This document shows positions 18,556-27,308 of a DNA stretch of 64,000 nucleotides, in pieces (the first letter of the stretch is position 1; each line of letters opens with the position of its first letter). Both the position numbers and the translations under genes were made by a program. The DNA lies in NCBI RefSeq assembly GCF_006443095.1, contig NZ_VFWZ01000001.1:62001-126000 (forward strand). The letters are read 5' to 3'. The notes beneath the pieces were generated by a model. That model saw only the letters and a list, made by a program, of their open reading frames with translations, was not told where the DNA came from and did not search any database. Source of the stretch: Aquimarina algicola. GTDB taxonomy: Bacteria; Bacteroidota; Bacteroidia; Flavobacteriales; Flavobacteriaceae.

Positions 18556-19794
18556 TTAAGCTGATTTTGAAGTATTCGTTTGCTTCTTGCATTTTTTTAT
18601 AGAAAACTCAAATGTTGTGCTTATTTTTTCTTTAGAAGAAACCTTTATACATCCTCCTAAGCTTGTAACTAATTTTTTTACAGTAGATAGACCGATACCG
18701 TTTCCTTTATTACCATCTTTGTCTGTGGTATTAGCAGTTGTAAAGAGTTCAAAAATGGTTTCAATTTTATCATTAGGAATTCCCATACCATTATCAGCAA
18801 TGCTAAAATAATAGAACATATCATCTTTATTAAAATCAATAGAGATGATCAATTTTTCTTTATCATTATATTTAATACTGTTACTAATTAGATTTACAAA
18901 AACTTGTTTTAAAGCTGATTTGTTACACTCAATAGTTGTATCTCCTTTTGGAAAACTAATATCACAATCAGATTTGATGCTCAAAAATTCGATTACTTCT
19001 TTGAGTAGATCATTTAAATCAAAATTTTCCGGTTGAGAGTTGATTAGATTTTCACTTTCATAATGCTGCAATACATCACTTATATAACTACTCATAGAAA
19101 AAGAAGAAGCTTTGATATATTCAAAATATTGTTTACTGTCTTCATCTAATTTATCATTTAGTAAAAGCTTTAATAAATCTGTAGAAGTGATAATATTTGC
19201 TAATGGCATTTTTAGATCGTGAGATATCACTTTTGCGAACTCTCGTAATGATTCATTTCTTTTCTTAAGTTTTTTTTGAATCTTCTCTAAGTCATTATTT
19301 TTTTTATTGAGTTCGAAAAGAATAACAACCTGTTTTGCAAATGCCTTTAAAGATTCTAGTTGCTTTTCTGTTAGAGATCTAGGTTTATCATCAACAATGA
19401 ATAAAGTGCCTAAAGCAAATCCATTTTTGTCAACGAGAGGCACGCCTGCATAAAATAAGACATGAGTATCTTCAAGAAATATAGGAGCTTTATTAAATCG
19501 CTTATCTTTACTAACATCTTCTACTATCAAAGTATGATCAGGATCTAAAATAGCATGAGAAAATAGAGAATTTTCCCTTGGGATTTGACAGGTCTTGTTG
19601 ATACCATGTTTCGCTTTGAACCATTGTCTGTCGCTATCTACTAATGAGATGACAGCAATATTTGTATCACATAAGTATGCCGCTAAAGCTGTAATTTCAT
19701 CAAATTCAGATTGAGATTCGGTATCAAGAACTTCAAGTGACTTTAAAGCCTCTAGTCGGAAATTTTCATTAATAGGTACTGCAGATGTGGTCAT
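18556..19794 (-). CDS. GAF-domain sensor histidine kinase
   Basis: A 412-residue cytoplasmic kinase without membrane segments. An N-terminal GAF domain (about 20-165) is followed by a coiled-coil linker rich in Lys and Glu. The phosphoacceptor helix reads EFAKVISHDLKMPLANI, and the HATPase domain shows SNSIKYND, DNGMGIP and GNGIGLSTVKK. No response regulator is adjacent, so this is an orphan kinase. The GAF domain type (RQWFKAKHGINKT, IPRENSLFSHAI) is the common flavobacterial soluble one whose ligand is unknown. Confidence 0.9.
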   Translation of the reverse strand: MTTSAVPINENFRLEALKSLEVLDTESQSEFDEITALAAYLCDTNIAVISLVDSDRQWFKAKHGINKTCQIPRENSLFSHAILDPDHTLIVEDVSKDKRFNKAPIFLEDTHVLFYAGVPLVDKNGFALGTLFIVDDKPRSLTEKQLESLKAFAKQVVILFELNKKNNDLEKIQKKLKKRNESLREFAKVISHDLKMPLANIITSTDLLKLLLNDKLDEDSKQYFEYIKASSFSMSSYISDVLQHYESENLINSQPENFDLNDLLKEVIEFLSIKSDCDISFPKGDTTIECNKSALKQVFVNLISNSIKYNDKEKLIISIDFNKDDMFYYFSIADNGMGIPNDKIETIFELFTTANTTDKDGNKGNGIGLSTVKKLVTSLGGCIKVSSKEKISTTFEFSIKKCKKQTNTSKSA

Positions 19795-20097
19795 CTTTAT
19801 TTTTTAGAAAAACATTTAAAAGTAATCTTAATAAAATTAACAAAAATTACTTAGAAAAAGTTGATATTATAAGGAGAAGTAAAAACTTTACGTGATTACC
19901 TCAATAGTAATTATGAGTGATTTCTAAATGTTAATGTCATTAAGCTTTGAAATGATACCATATTATTACAATAAATAAAAATATAGCTAGTACAAGCTTA
20001 AACAAATTGTAAACGATAATTTTAATAAAATCTTATGATTAATGGTATGTAAAACGTTTTGTTTATAAATTAAATTGGATTACAATTTGATATGATT
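19795..20097. other. 303-nt gene-free stretch
   Basis: AT-rich space upstream of the kinase gene and behind the first imelysin-peroxidase gene. No coding frame, hairpin with T-run or repeat was seen. Confidence 0.6.
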
Positions 20098-21918
20098 CTA
20101 TAGATTGGTTTCCTTTGTATTATATTCAGGAATGTTATCTTCTAAAGATGTAATAAATGAAATAATATCTTTTATTTCCTGTTTAGTCAACTTTAAATGA
20201 TCAGTAGGTAATGTTTGATTTTCTAATTCAATGCCAATACCAGCACCACCACCACGATTATAGAAATCAATGACTTCATCAAGAGTATTATAGACTCCAT
20301 TATGCATATATGGCATAGTTTTACTAGCATTTCTTACTGTAGGTGTTTTGAAAGCAAATTTTTTGAGAGGAGCTCCAAAAACATAGTGTACACCTAAATC
20401 AGGATCGATTTTAGCATTGATAGTGTCTTTTTTTGTAGGAACTCCAATCACTTCTGATTCTGTTTCTTGATACAGAGGTGGAACACTTCCGTTAAAAATT
20501 GGGTAAAAATGACATATTGCACATTTAGCTTTACCCATGAATAAATTAAATCCATTTATTTCATTGGCGGTAAGTGTTGATTCGTTTCTTAACGAAGCAT
20601 CAAATTTTGATGAAAAAGAAGGGAGACTTCTTATATAACTTGCTAATGAATAAATGAGGTTCTTTTCAGTATCCTGGTTTTCAAAATTAGTAGTAAATAG
20701 AGTTTTGTACTTTTGATTTTCTTCTAATCGTTTTACGGCTTCATCAAAACTACCATGCATCTCATCTTTATTGTTTATAACTTTTTTGGATTGATCTTCT
20801 AGAAAAGGTATTCTTGAATCCAAGAAATAGGCATTTTGGTATGCAGCCGTTAATAGAGTAGGAGTATTGCGATTAACAGTAAGTTTTTCTTGATTAAAAA
20901 CTGTTTTTTTATGATCAGCATATCCTTCTGATGGAATATGGCATGTTGCACATGATACCAGACCATTACCAGAAAGAATTTTATCAAAAAACAATTTTTC
21001 TCCCAATGCTATTTGTTCTTTCGAAGGAGCTTTGGTTCTTGGAGGCGAAAAGTGAAGAGGGTTAAAAAGGTTTGTTTCGTTAAAGTTTGCTTTTTCAAAA
21101 TCTATTGCCCTTCTCAAGTTACTATTTTTGATATTGTTGGATTTTTGAATATCATATAATAATTCTGATATACTTTTACAATGTACTTTGATAAAAGTGT
21201 ATCTGTCAAATGAATTAAAATCCTTAGTATTATCTATAAAATTTAAAGCATCGTTAAATACATTAGATAATGGTTCTTTATGTTTTGGTAGCGCATAAAT
21301 ATCAACAAATTCTCTTATACCTTTTAATGCGTTTTTGGCTTCTTGAAGAGAATAAAATGCTATTGGAGAATCAAATCCCGATACCCCTAAAGAAATAATA
21401 CGAAGTATTTGTAGTCTTATAGCTTCAAAAAAATTAGTTTCTGTAAATGTGAAATAATTAAACTTATTGTCAAGAGCTTTTGACAAAGTGTGTAATGATT
21501 TGATATTTCTTTTTATTTCTAGAGTATCAATTTCTTCTGTAAATAAAAGTTCTTCAATAACTTGGAAACCTGTAGGTTCGATAACTAAAAATGTATTATC
21601 ATGTACATTATTTACTGGTATGGCTGCACCATTAAGTTGTTTATTATTTTCAGGATAAAAATAAGCTATTATAGATTCATTTTTTTTAAAGGCTAACCTC
21701 GATGCTAAGAATGCTTTTTTAAGTTCGGTTATATTGAAATGGTTTTGAGCAATGCTATCAAATTGAAATGTTTTTATAACAATATCTCCCTGGTTTTTTT
21801 TGATGAGATCTAAAACCTTATCAATTTCTTTTTTTTGATACTCTGTTTTTTGTTTTTTATTGCAAGAGATAAAAAGTATAGTACATAATACTAAAATGAT
21901 ATATATATGTTTAGCCAT
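20098..21918 (-). CDS. imelysin-like domain fused to di-haem cytochrome c peroxidase, lipoprotein (copy A)
   Basis: A 606-residue protein from the start at 21918, chosen because the lipobox signal (LFISC) follows directly; an upstream ATG at 21945 would add nine residues. The N-terminal part (about 30-290) is helical and imelysin-like; where imelysins have GxHxxE it has GFQVIEE at 117-123, so His is replaced by Gln. The C-terminal part is a CcpA/MauG-type di-haem peroxidase with CATCH at 323-327 and CAICH at 466-470. It keeps PYMHNG, with the Met that serves as axial ligand in peroxidases (Tyr in MauG). Last gene of the second copy of a duplicated module. Confidence 0.85.
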   Translation of the reverse strand: MAKHIYIILVLCTILFISCNKKQKTEYQKKEIDKVLDLIKKNQGDIVIKTFQFDSIAQNHFNITELKKAFLASRLAFKKNESIIAYFYPENNKQLNGAAIPVNNVHDNTFLVIEPTGFQVIEELLFTEEIDTLEIKRNIKSLHTLSKALDNKFNYFTFTETNFFEAIRLQILRIISLGVSGFDSPIAFYSLQEAKNALKGIREFVDIYALPKHKEPLSNVFNDALNFIDNTKDFNSFDRYTFIKVHCKSISELLYDIQKSNNIKNSNLRRAIDFEKANFNETNLFNPLHFSPPRTKAPSKEQIALGEKLFFDKILSGNGLVSCATCHIPSEGYADHKKTVFNQEKLTVNRNTPTLLTAAYQNAYFLDSRIPFLEDQSKKVINNKDEMHGSFDEAVKRLEENQKYKTLFTTNFENQDTEKNLIYSLASYIRSLPSFSSKFDASLRNESTLTANEINGFNLFMGKAKCAICHFYPIFNGSVPPLYQETESEVIGVPTKKDTINAKIDPDLGVHYVFGAPLKKFAFKTPTVRNASKTMPYMHNGVYNTLDEVIDFYNRGGGAGIGIELENQTLPTDHLKLTKQEIKDIISFITSLEDNIPEYNTKETNL

Positions 21919-21966
21919 TGCATTTATCTTATTAAAATGAATCAAGAATATTATATATAGTAATGA

Positions 21967-22005
21967 AAATCTGCCTCTTGATCGATTAAATCAATCATGA
22001 GGCAG
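21967..22005 (-). terminator. hairpin between the PhoX-like gene A and the peroxidase gene A
   Basis: Arms CTGCCTC (21971-21977) and GAGGCAG (21999-22005), with further inner pairing of TTGAT and ATCAA type sequence. On the minus strand only ATTTT follows, so termination may be partial. This could set the ratio of the two products. It has no counterpart in the other module, where the two genes are 1 nt apart. Confidence 0.5.
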
Positions 22006-22030
22006 AAAAAAGTTTTAATTATTAAAGCTA

Positions 22031-23491
22031 TTATCGAGGTAATCCCTTAATAAGTACTACTTGACTACCTTGATTATCAGTGCTAAGAGAACCTCCATCA
22101 ACCCCGATAAATCTATCTTCTCTCCAAGTATGAGTTTGTATACAAACCATAAATGTATCTGGAACTCCAATCACATCAGAAACGTCTATCATTGCACCAT
22201 ATTCCCAAGACCTAAAAGAAGCATCGGTTCTACCATAAGGATCATTAGGTACACCTATACCACTTTCTACATCTAATTCTACAACAGGTTTTAATTCTTT
22301 TGTAGCAATATTATACTGCCAAATGTAAGAGTAGTGGGATAAATTTATTCCTCCATTTGGATCCTCTTTGATATATAAATAATTTTCTGTTGCAGTAATA
22401 TTATCAGGGCTTTGTAAGTCTCTTCCCGCAATTACACCATTAGGATTATCACCATCTATAACACAAGTTAGCTTACCAACAAATTTGTTTTCAGAATTTA
22501 ATTCTAGTTTATAAGTTCTTCCTTGTTTTGTTCCATTTGGATTTGTACTTGATGCAGAACCAGTAACATTAAAGAAGATAGTACGCTCGTTACCTCTTCC
22601 TTTTTGGTAATCAAGATCTTCTACTCTTTTAAATGGCATTGCAAATAGATTATCTGCAATTAACTCCGTATCTGCACCTGTAATATTTTTAGCGTTTTCA
22701 ATTTCTTTGAATTCAATGTCAAATTCTTGACCTTCTGGCAGTTTATTTTCTTCAGTTATTGGATTACCATTTTCATCCTTTACAACAAGTGCATATACTT
22801 TACCATTTTGTAAATCACCTAATCGAGCATCATACATAGTAATTCTTCCAGAGCTAGTATCATCTTCTCCCATAATGATTACTGTTCTTTTTCTAAATGC
22901 TTTTGCAGGAAGAGGCATTGCATTTTCGAATGAGGCTCTACCCAATGCAGGCAAAAATCTAGGTGTATTGTTTGCAGAAGCATCTGCAAAAGGAGAAATT
23001 CCAGAGATTAATGATTCTTCACCACTTTCTCCAGCAGTCAAGAATAAAGGTCCAAAACCATGAATTCTTGGTACAGCTAATGAAGCAGAGCATAGTCTTG
23101 TACCATCTGACCCATCAGAATTATAGATATAATCTCCTGCAACAGGTTTGAATGTTCGATCAAATTTTATTCTTGCTACTGCAAAATGATTTTCATTGTT
23201 CACTACATAAGTAAACCCCCCTTCTTTATTTCTTAGTAATCCAGCACCGTCTGCTGTACCACCGAAAATAAAATCAGGAGTGTCAGGTAAAACATCTGCA
23301 GAACCAAATAAAGAGTAAGCTTTAAGTTTTTGACTAGAAGTCAAATCTTTTATAAAACTTGGAGTAACAGAATGGTTTTTGAGTTCAATACCCTTACCAG
23401 GCGGGGTTGGATTTCCAGTGTAATCATCTATATCACATGATGATAGCATAACTACCGAAGACATGGCGGCAGCCAAAAAATAGTTTTTCAT
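22031..23491 (-). CDS. PhoX/DUF839-like beta-propeller lipoprotein (copy A)
   Basis: A 486-residue lipoprotein (LSSC, Cys19). Segments recall the PhoX alkaline-phosphatase family (DUF839): ALGRASFENA, VIIMGEDD, NGKVYALVV, RVEDLDYQKG, and SPDNITATENYLYIKEDPN. PhoX enzymes are iron and calcium phosphatases normally exported by Tat; here the signal is a Sec lipobox type, so it is a distant member and phosphatase activity is not assured. It ends VLIKGLPR, shared with copy B (VVKGLPR). It lies upstream of peroxidase copy A, separated by a hairpin. The paralogue at 25607-27067 has the same length. Confidence 0.72.
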   Translation of the reverse strand: MKNYFLAAAMSSVVMLSSCDIDDYTGNPTPPGKGIELKNHSVTPSFIKDLTSSQKLKAYSLFGSADVLPDTPDFIFGGTADGAGLLRNKEGGFTYVVNNENHFAVARIKFDRTFKPVAGDYIYNSDGSDGTRLCSASLAVPRIHGFGPLFLTAGESGEESLISGISPFADASANNTPRFLPALGRASFENAMPLPAKAFRKRTVIIMGEDDTSSGRITMYDARLGDLQNGKVYALVVKDENGNPITEENKLPEGQEFDIEFKEIENAKNITGADTELIADNLFAMPFKRVEDLDYQKGRGNERTIFFNVTGSASSTNPNGTKQGRTYKLELNSENKFVGKLTCVIDGDNPNGVIAGRDLQSPDNITATENYLYIKEDPNGGINLSHYSYIWQYNIATKELKPVVELDVESGIGVPNDPYGRTDASFRSWEYGAMIDVSDVIGVPDTFMVCIQTHTWREDRFIGVDGGSLSTDNQGSQVVLIKGLPR

Positions 23492-23704
23492 AATTGTGTG
23501 AAGTTTTTGTTTTCAGATAATTCTTAAAAATACTTCGGTTTTTAGTTTTAAAGCTTAACTTAATATTTTGTTAATGAGAATTAAAATCAAATTTATTGTT
23601 AAATATGTTAATTAATTGTAAATATGAATGATGTGGTTTATATACATATATAATGTCTTAAAATTTTAAGTCTCGAATTACCTTTAAAAATGTAAGGTGA
23701 GGTT

Positions 23705-23742
23705 AAAAAAAATCTCATAACTATTTTACCAGCTATGAGATT
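23705..23742 (-). terminator. rho-independent terminator behind module B
   Basis: Stem AATCTCATA (23711-23719) pairs with TATGAGATT (23734-23742), followed on the minus strand by a run of eight Ts. It closes the module B pair and isolates module A transcription. Confidence 0.78.
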
Positions 23743-23781
23743 AAAAATTATGTTCTTGATTTTAAGTGAAAAATATCGATA

Positions 23782-25605
23782 TCAATATGTTAAGTCGTCC
23801 TCAAGGCTATTCATGAATGCAATAATATCATTGATCTCTTGATCAGTTAATTCTAGAGCATCGGGGGGTAATGTTTGATGATCAATTTTCATTCCAATAC
23901 CTGCACCACCACCACGATTATAAAAATCTAATACTTCTTGTAGTGTATTATAGACTCCGTTGTGCATATAAGGAGCCGTTCTATTTACATTTCGTATTGT
24001 AGGAGTCTTAAAAAAATGCTTTTTTTGTGGAGTATTGTATACATAATATCGACCCAAATCATTACTGATTTTAGCATTAATAGTATCATTTTTTTCGGGT
24101 GTGCCGATGGCTTCCATTTCGCTTTCTACAAAAGTTGGCGGTACAGTGCCATTAAAAACTGGAGCAAAGTGACAAGTAGCACAAGCAGCTTTACCCATAA
24201 AAAGATTAAAACCTGATATTTCTTGATTTGTTAACGAATTTTCTTCTCCTGAGATATTTTTATCGAATTTAGAATTAAAAGGCACTAAGCTTCTTATATA
24301 AATAGCTATTGCATTTCTAATTGTTTTTGAATTTATACCTTTCTCAAAATTTCTATTGAAAATAGAATCATATTCTTTTGAGTTTTTTACATTTTCGGTA
24401 ATATTATCCATATGATTGTGAAATTCTTTATCATTTTTTACAACATCTGATATCTGTTCTTCCAAAGTAGAGATTCTTGAATCATAAAATTGTGCTGCTT
24501 GCAGTCCAGAGTATAAGAGTGTAGGTGCGTTTCTTAATACAGGATTACCTTTATTATCTATGGATTTTTTTAATCCATCTGTAAATGCAAGATCAGATTT
24601 ATGGCAAGTTGCGCAACTCATCACTTTGTCTTTAGATAAGCTATTGTCATTAAAAAGTTTTTTTCCTAATGCAATGATTTCTGGTGTTGCCTTGACACTA
24701 TTTTTTGGAGCGTACCTATCAACATTAAATGTATTACTACTAAAAAAAGAATTTGCTTCATAATTGATTTTATTTTTAAAAGGAAAAGTAATGCCCCAAT
24801 CTAAAATAGTTTCTTTCCAAAGTTTTAACATAGGATTTAGATGATCTTTTATAAAGACGTATCTATTAAAGCTATCAAAATTGTTATGATTAGATAATGA
24901 AATTTCGGCATTATGTAAAACTTCGATCCAAGAGTTGTATAGTTTTTCTGAACGAAAACGATTTTCATATATATTTAAATATACAATAAGACTTTTTATA
25001 GCTGAAGCATTTTCTTGCATAGAAAAACCAATAACTGGAGAATCAAATCCAGTAATTCCTAAAGACATTACTCTTACTAACTCTTGTCTGAAAAGCCATA
25101 AAAATTGATAATCTTTATATCCGGGTAAATTATTATTTACCTTTTCAAATTTTAAAGTGTTGACAATATTATTAGCTTGTTTTTTAACTTCTAAAGTGTC
25201 TGGTTTTTCTTGAAAAAGAGCTTCTTCCATTACCTGAAAACCTGTTGGTTTTATCACTTTATCAGCATTATCGTTTTCTTCTATTATAGGGAGATTGGGT
25301 CTATTTATACTTTTATACCCAGCATCATTAAAAAAAGCCATTATAGGCTCTAATCTTTTGAATGCAAGTCTTGCAGACTTAAAATGTAACTTTATACTGT
25401 CAATATTATTTTCACTAACTATTTTATGAAGAGGTATTAGTGTTTGATCAATATCATTATTGTATTGTGATTTTATTTTTCCTTGAAAATCAGTAATATA
25501 AGTCCCTGTATTTTCCTTTTTCTCTTTACAAGACCAACCAATAATGATTACAAAAAGGCTCAATAGAGCCTTTTTGATAAAAATATAATTTATTTGAATT
25601 TTCAT
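23782..25605 (-). CDS. imelysin-like domain fused to di-haem cytochrome c peroxidase, lipoprotein (copy B)
   Basis: A 607-residue lipoprotein (signal peptide ending GWSC, Cys26). Same architecture as copy A: a helical imelysin-like region with GFQVMEE at 122-128 (Gln for the usual His), then a di-haem peroxidase part with CATCH at 331-335 and 475-479 and PYMHNG near the end. The shared closing stretch NTLxEVxDFYNRGGGAGIG is almost identical between copies, while the N-terminal region has diverged. It begins 1 nt after the PhoX-like gene B, so translation is coupled. Expected location is the periplasmic face of a membrane; peroxide is the family's usual substrate, but the role here is unknown. 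Confidence 0.85.
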   Translation of the reverse strand: MKIQINYIFIKKALLSLFVIIIGWSCKEKKENTGTYITDFQGKIKSQYNNDIDQTLIPLHKIVSENNIDSIKLHFKSARLAFKRLEPIMAFFNDAGYKSINRPNLPIIEENDNADKVIKPTGFQVMEEALFQEKPDTLEVKKQANNIVNTLKFEKVNNNLPGYKDYQFLWLFRQELVRVMSLGITGFDSPVIGFSMQENASAIKSLIVYLNIYENRFRSEKLYNSWIEVLHNAEISLSNHNNFDSFNRYVFIKDHLNPMLKLWKETILDWGITFPFKNKINYEANSFFSSNTFNVDRYAPKNSVKATPEIIALGKKLFNDNSLSKDKVMSCATCHKSDLAFTDGLKKSIDNKGNPVLRNAPTLLYSGLQAAQFYDSRISTLEEQISDVVKNDKEFHNHMDNITENVKNSKEYDSIFNRNFEKGINSKTIRNAIAIYIRSLVPFNSKFDKNISGEENSLTNQEISGFNLFMGKAACATCHFAPVFNGTVPPTFVESEMEAIGTPEKNDTINAKISNDLGRYYVYNTPQKKHFFKTPTIRNVNRTAPYMHNGVYNTLQEVLDFYNRGGGAGIGMKIDHQTLPPDALELTDQEINDIIAFMNSLEDDLTY

Positions 25606-25606
25606 G

Positions 25607-27067
25607 TTATCTAGGTAATCCTTTTACAACGGTGATAATACTACCTTCATTACTACTATTATCAGCAGTTCCAGCTCCATCAGGGTTTAAAAAAGCATCA
25701 TTCTTCCAAGTATGTGCTTGTTGAATTAAAATGAATGTATTATCTACACCAATTATATCAGAAATGTCAATCATTCCTGTTAGCTCCCATGCACCTAAAC
25801 GATCATCAGCAGACGCATACCCACCATCGAAAGCTTCTTGTGTTCTATGAGCAGATTCAAGTACTGTTTTAAGGCTATTTGTTCTTAAATCATATTGATA
25901 TAAATATGCATCGTGAGCACGGTCGGCAGTATGACTATTAGGATCTTCTTGTATATAGGCATAATTTTCAGTGACAGTAATATTATCCGGACTTCTAAAA
26001 GTTTTAGCAATACCAGTTTCATCGTCTCCATTTAATATTACGCTTATTTTACCTTTTAAAGGATCATTTTCATCTAATATGAGTTTGTATACTCTACCAT
26101 AAGATGTTCTTCCCTCTACGTTATCTCTACCTGTTGCATTAAAATAAATTTCTCTGTTATTAGCACCAGATCCTTTTCTATAATCGATATCCTCTACACG
26201 ATTAAATGCCATGATTTTCTTATCAACACACTCCGTTTGTAAAGGTTCATACGTTCTTTGTTCTAATTCAATAAATTCTACATCCAAGGGCTCATTAGAG
26301 GCAGCTAAATCATTATCTGTAACAGTTCCATCACCAATTTTTAATCCGTATAATTTCCCATTATTCAGATCTCCAACATTGTCTGATACATACATAGCTA
26401 ATTGACCGCCAGACACATCTGATCCTTCATTATCATCACCAATTAAAACAACAGTTTTTCCTGGATAAGCATCTTTACCAAGTGCAACTGCATTTTCTAC
26501 TTGCCATTGTCCTAAAGCAGTAAGAGCAGTTTGTACTCCCGCAGCAGAAGCATCTCTAAAAGGATTTGTACCATAAACAAATTTTGCAGAACCACCCCAT
26601 TCTCCTGCACTCAAATATAGTGGGCCAAAACCATGTTCTTCTGGAGTAATAAGACTACCTGAACATTGTGCAGTATTGGCTGTAGCACCAGAATTTAGAA
26701 TATATTCACCTTTTGTAGGTTTAAATGTTTCATCCAAAGTTATTCTAGCTACAGAAAAATCAGCTTCAGTGTTATTAATTAAAGTAAAAGTTCCATCATC
26801 ATTTCTTAACAAACCTGCTCCATCTCCCATGCTTCCATAAACAAATTCTGGAGAATCTGTTAATTGATCTTCAGAACTTAATAGAGAATAAATTTCTAAA
26901 TCTTCAAAACCTGGTTTTGTTTTAAGAAAGGCTGGTGTTTTAGAATGGTTTTTTAGTTCTATTGATTCTCCTGAAGGAGGATTGGTTGTTGTTGTATCGT
27001 CATCATCATTACAAGAAATAAAAAGAGACGAAATACATAAAAATGCTAAACCTAAATTGTTTTTCAT
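25607..27067 (-). CDS. PhoX/DUF839-like beta-propeller lipoprotein (copy B)
   Basis: A 486-residue lipoprotein with LFISC (Cys19) followed by NDDDDTTT, an acidic tail like the Bacteroidota surface-export signal. Segments match copy A: EEHGFGPLYLSAGEWGG, TALGQWQVENA, VVLIGDDNEG, NGKLYGLKI, RVEDIDYRKG, SPDNITVTENYAYIQEDPN. These are the DUF839/PhoX-type landmarks. First gene of a two-gene unit with peroxidase copy B. A 48-bp palindrome lies about 170 nt upstream and an exact -7 element 18 nt upstream. Enzyme activity is uncertain for the same reason as in copy A. Confidence 0.72.
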   Translation of the reverse strand: MKNNLGLAFLCISSLFISCNDDDDTTTTNPPSGESIELKNHSKTPAFLKTKPGFEDLEIYSLLSSEDQLTDSPEFVYGSMGDGAGLLRNDDGTFTLINNTEADFSVARITLDETFKPTKGEYILNSGATANTAQCSGSLITPEEHGFGPLYLSAGEWGGSAKFVYGTNPFRDASAAGVQTALTALGQWQVENAVALGKDAYPGKTVVLIGDDNEGSDVSGGQLAMYVSDNVGDLNNGKLYGLKIGDGTVTDNDLAASNEPLDVEFIELEQRTYEPLQTECVDKKIMAFNRVEDIDYRKGSGANNREIYFNATGRDNVEGRTSYGRVYKLILDENDPLKGKISVILNGDDETGIAKTFRSPDNITVTENYAYIQEDPNSHTADRAHDAYLYQYDLRTNSLKTVLESAHRTQEAFDGGYASADDRLGAWELTGMIDISDIIGVDNTFILIQQAHTWKNDAFLNPDGAGTADNSSNEGSIITVVKGLPR

Positions 27068-27084
27068 GACTTTGTGTTTTGACG

Positions 27085-27092
27085 CAAATTTA
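27085..27092 (-). promoter_or_regulatory. candidate -7 element of module B
   Basis: CAAATTTA on the plus strand reads TAAATTTG on the minus strand, an exact TAnnTTTG match. It is only 18 nt from the start codon, giving a very short leader. No clear -33 element. Confidence 0.25.
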
Positions 27093-27235
27093 AGATATGA
27101 GTAAGCTGAAGTATTTTATCTATTTGTTTTATATTTTTTAACTACAGATTAAAATAAATCCAAAAATGTAAACTTATTGTTACTATTTAGAAAGATTATA
27201 ATTACTGGTAAAAAAGATTAAAAATTTGAATATTC

Positions 27236-27283
27236 ACAGAAATACCCTTTGTGATATTCGAATATCACAAAGGGTATTTCTGT
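27236..27283. repeat. 48-bp perfect palindrome upstream of module B
   Basis: The two 24-base halves are exact reverse complements with no spacer (left half starts ACAGAAATACCC, centre ATTC/GAAT, right half ends GGGTATTTCTGT). It lies 26 nt behind the stop of the protease gene (27309) and about 170 nt upstream of the PhoX-like gene B, both on the minus strand. No clean T-run follows at once on either strand (minus strand continues GAATATTC), so it is not a standard terminator. It could stop transcription by its long stem, extrude a cruciform, or protect mRNA ends. Confidence 0.9.
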
Positions 27284-27308
27284 AAACAACTACAAAACTT
27301 ACTTAAGA

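Noticed and set aside
20098..25605. Fusion proteins as MauG/MbnH-like protein-modifying enzymes
   Set aside because: They keep the Met of PYMHNG, whereas MauG has Tyr there, and no methanobactin-type genes are present. Peroxidase is the simpler reading.
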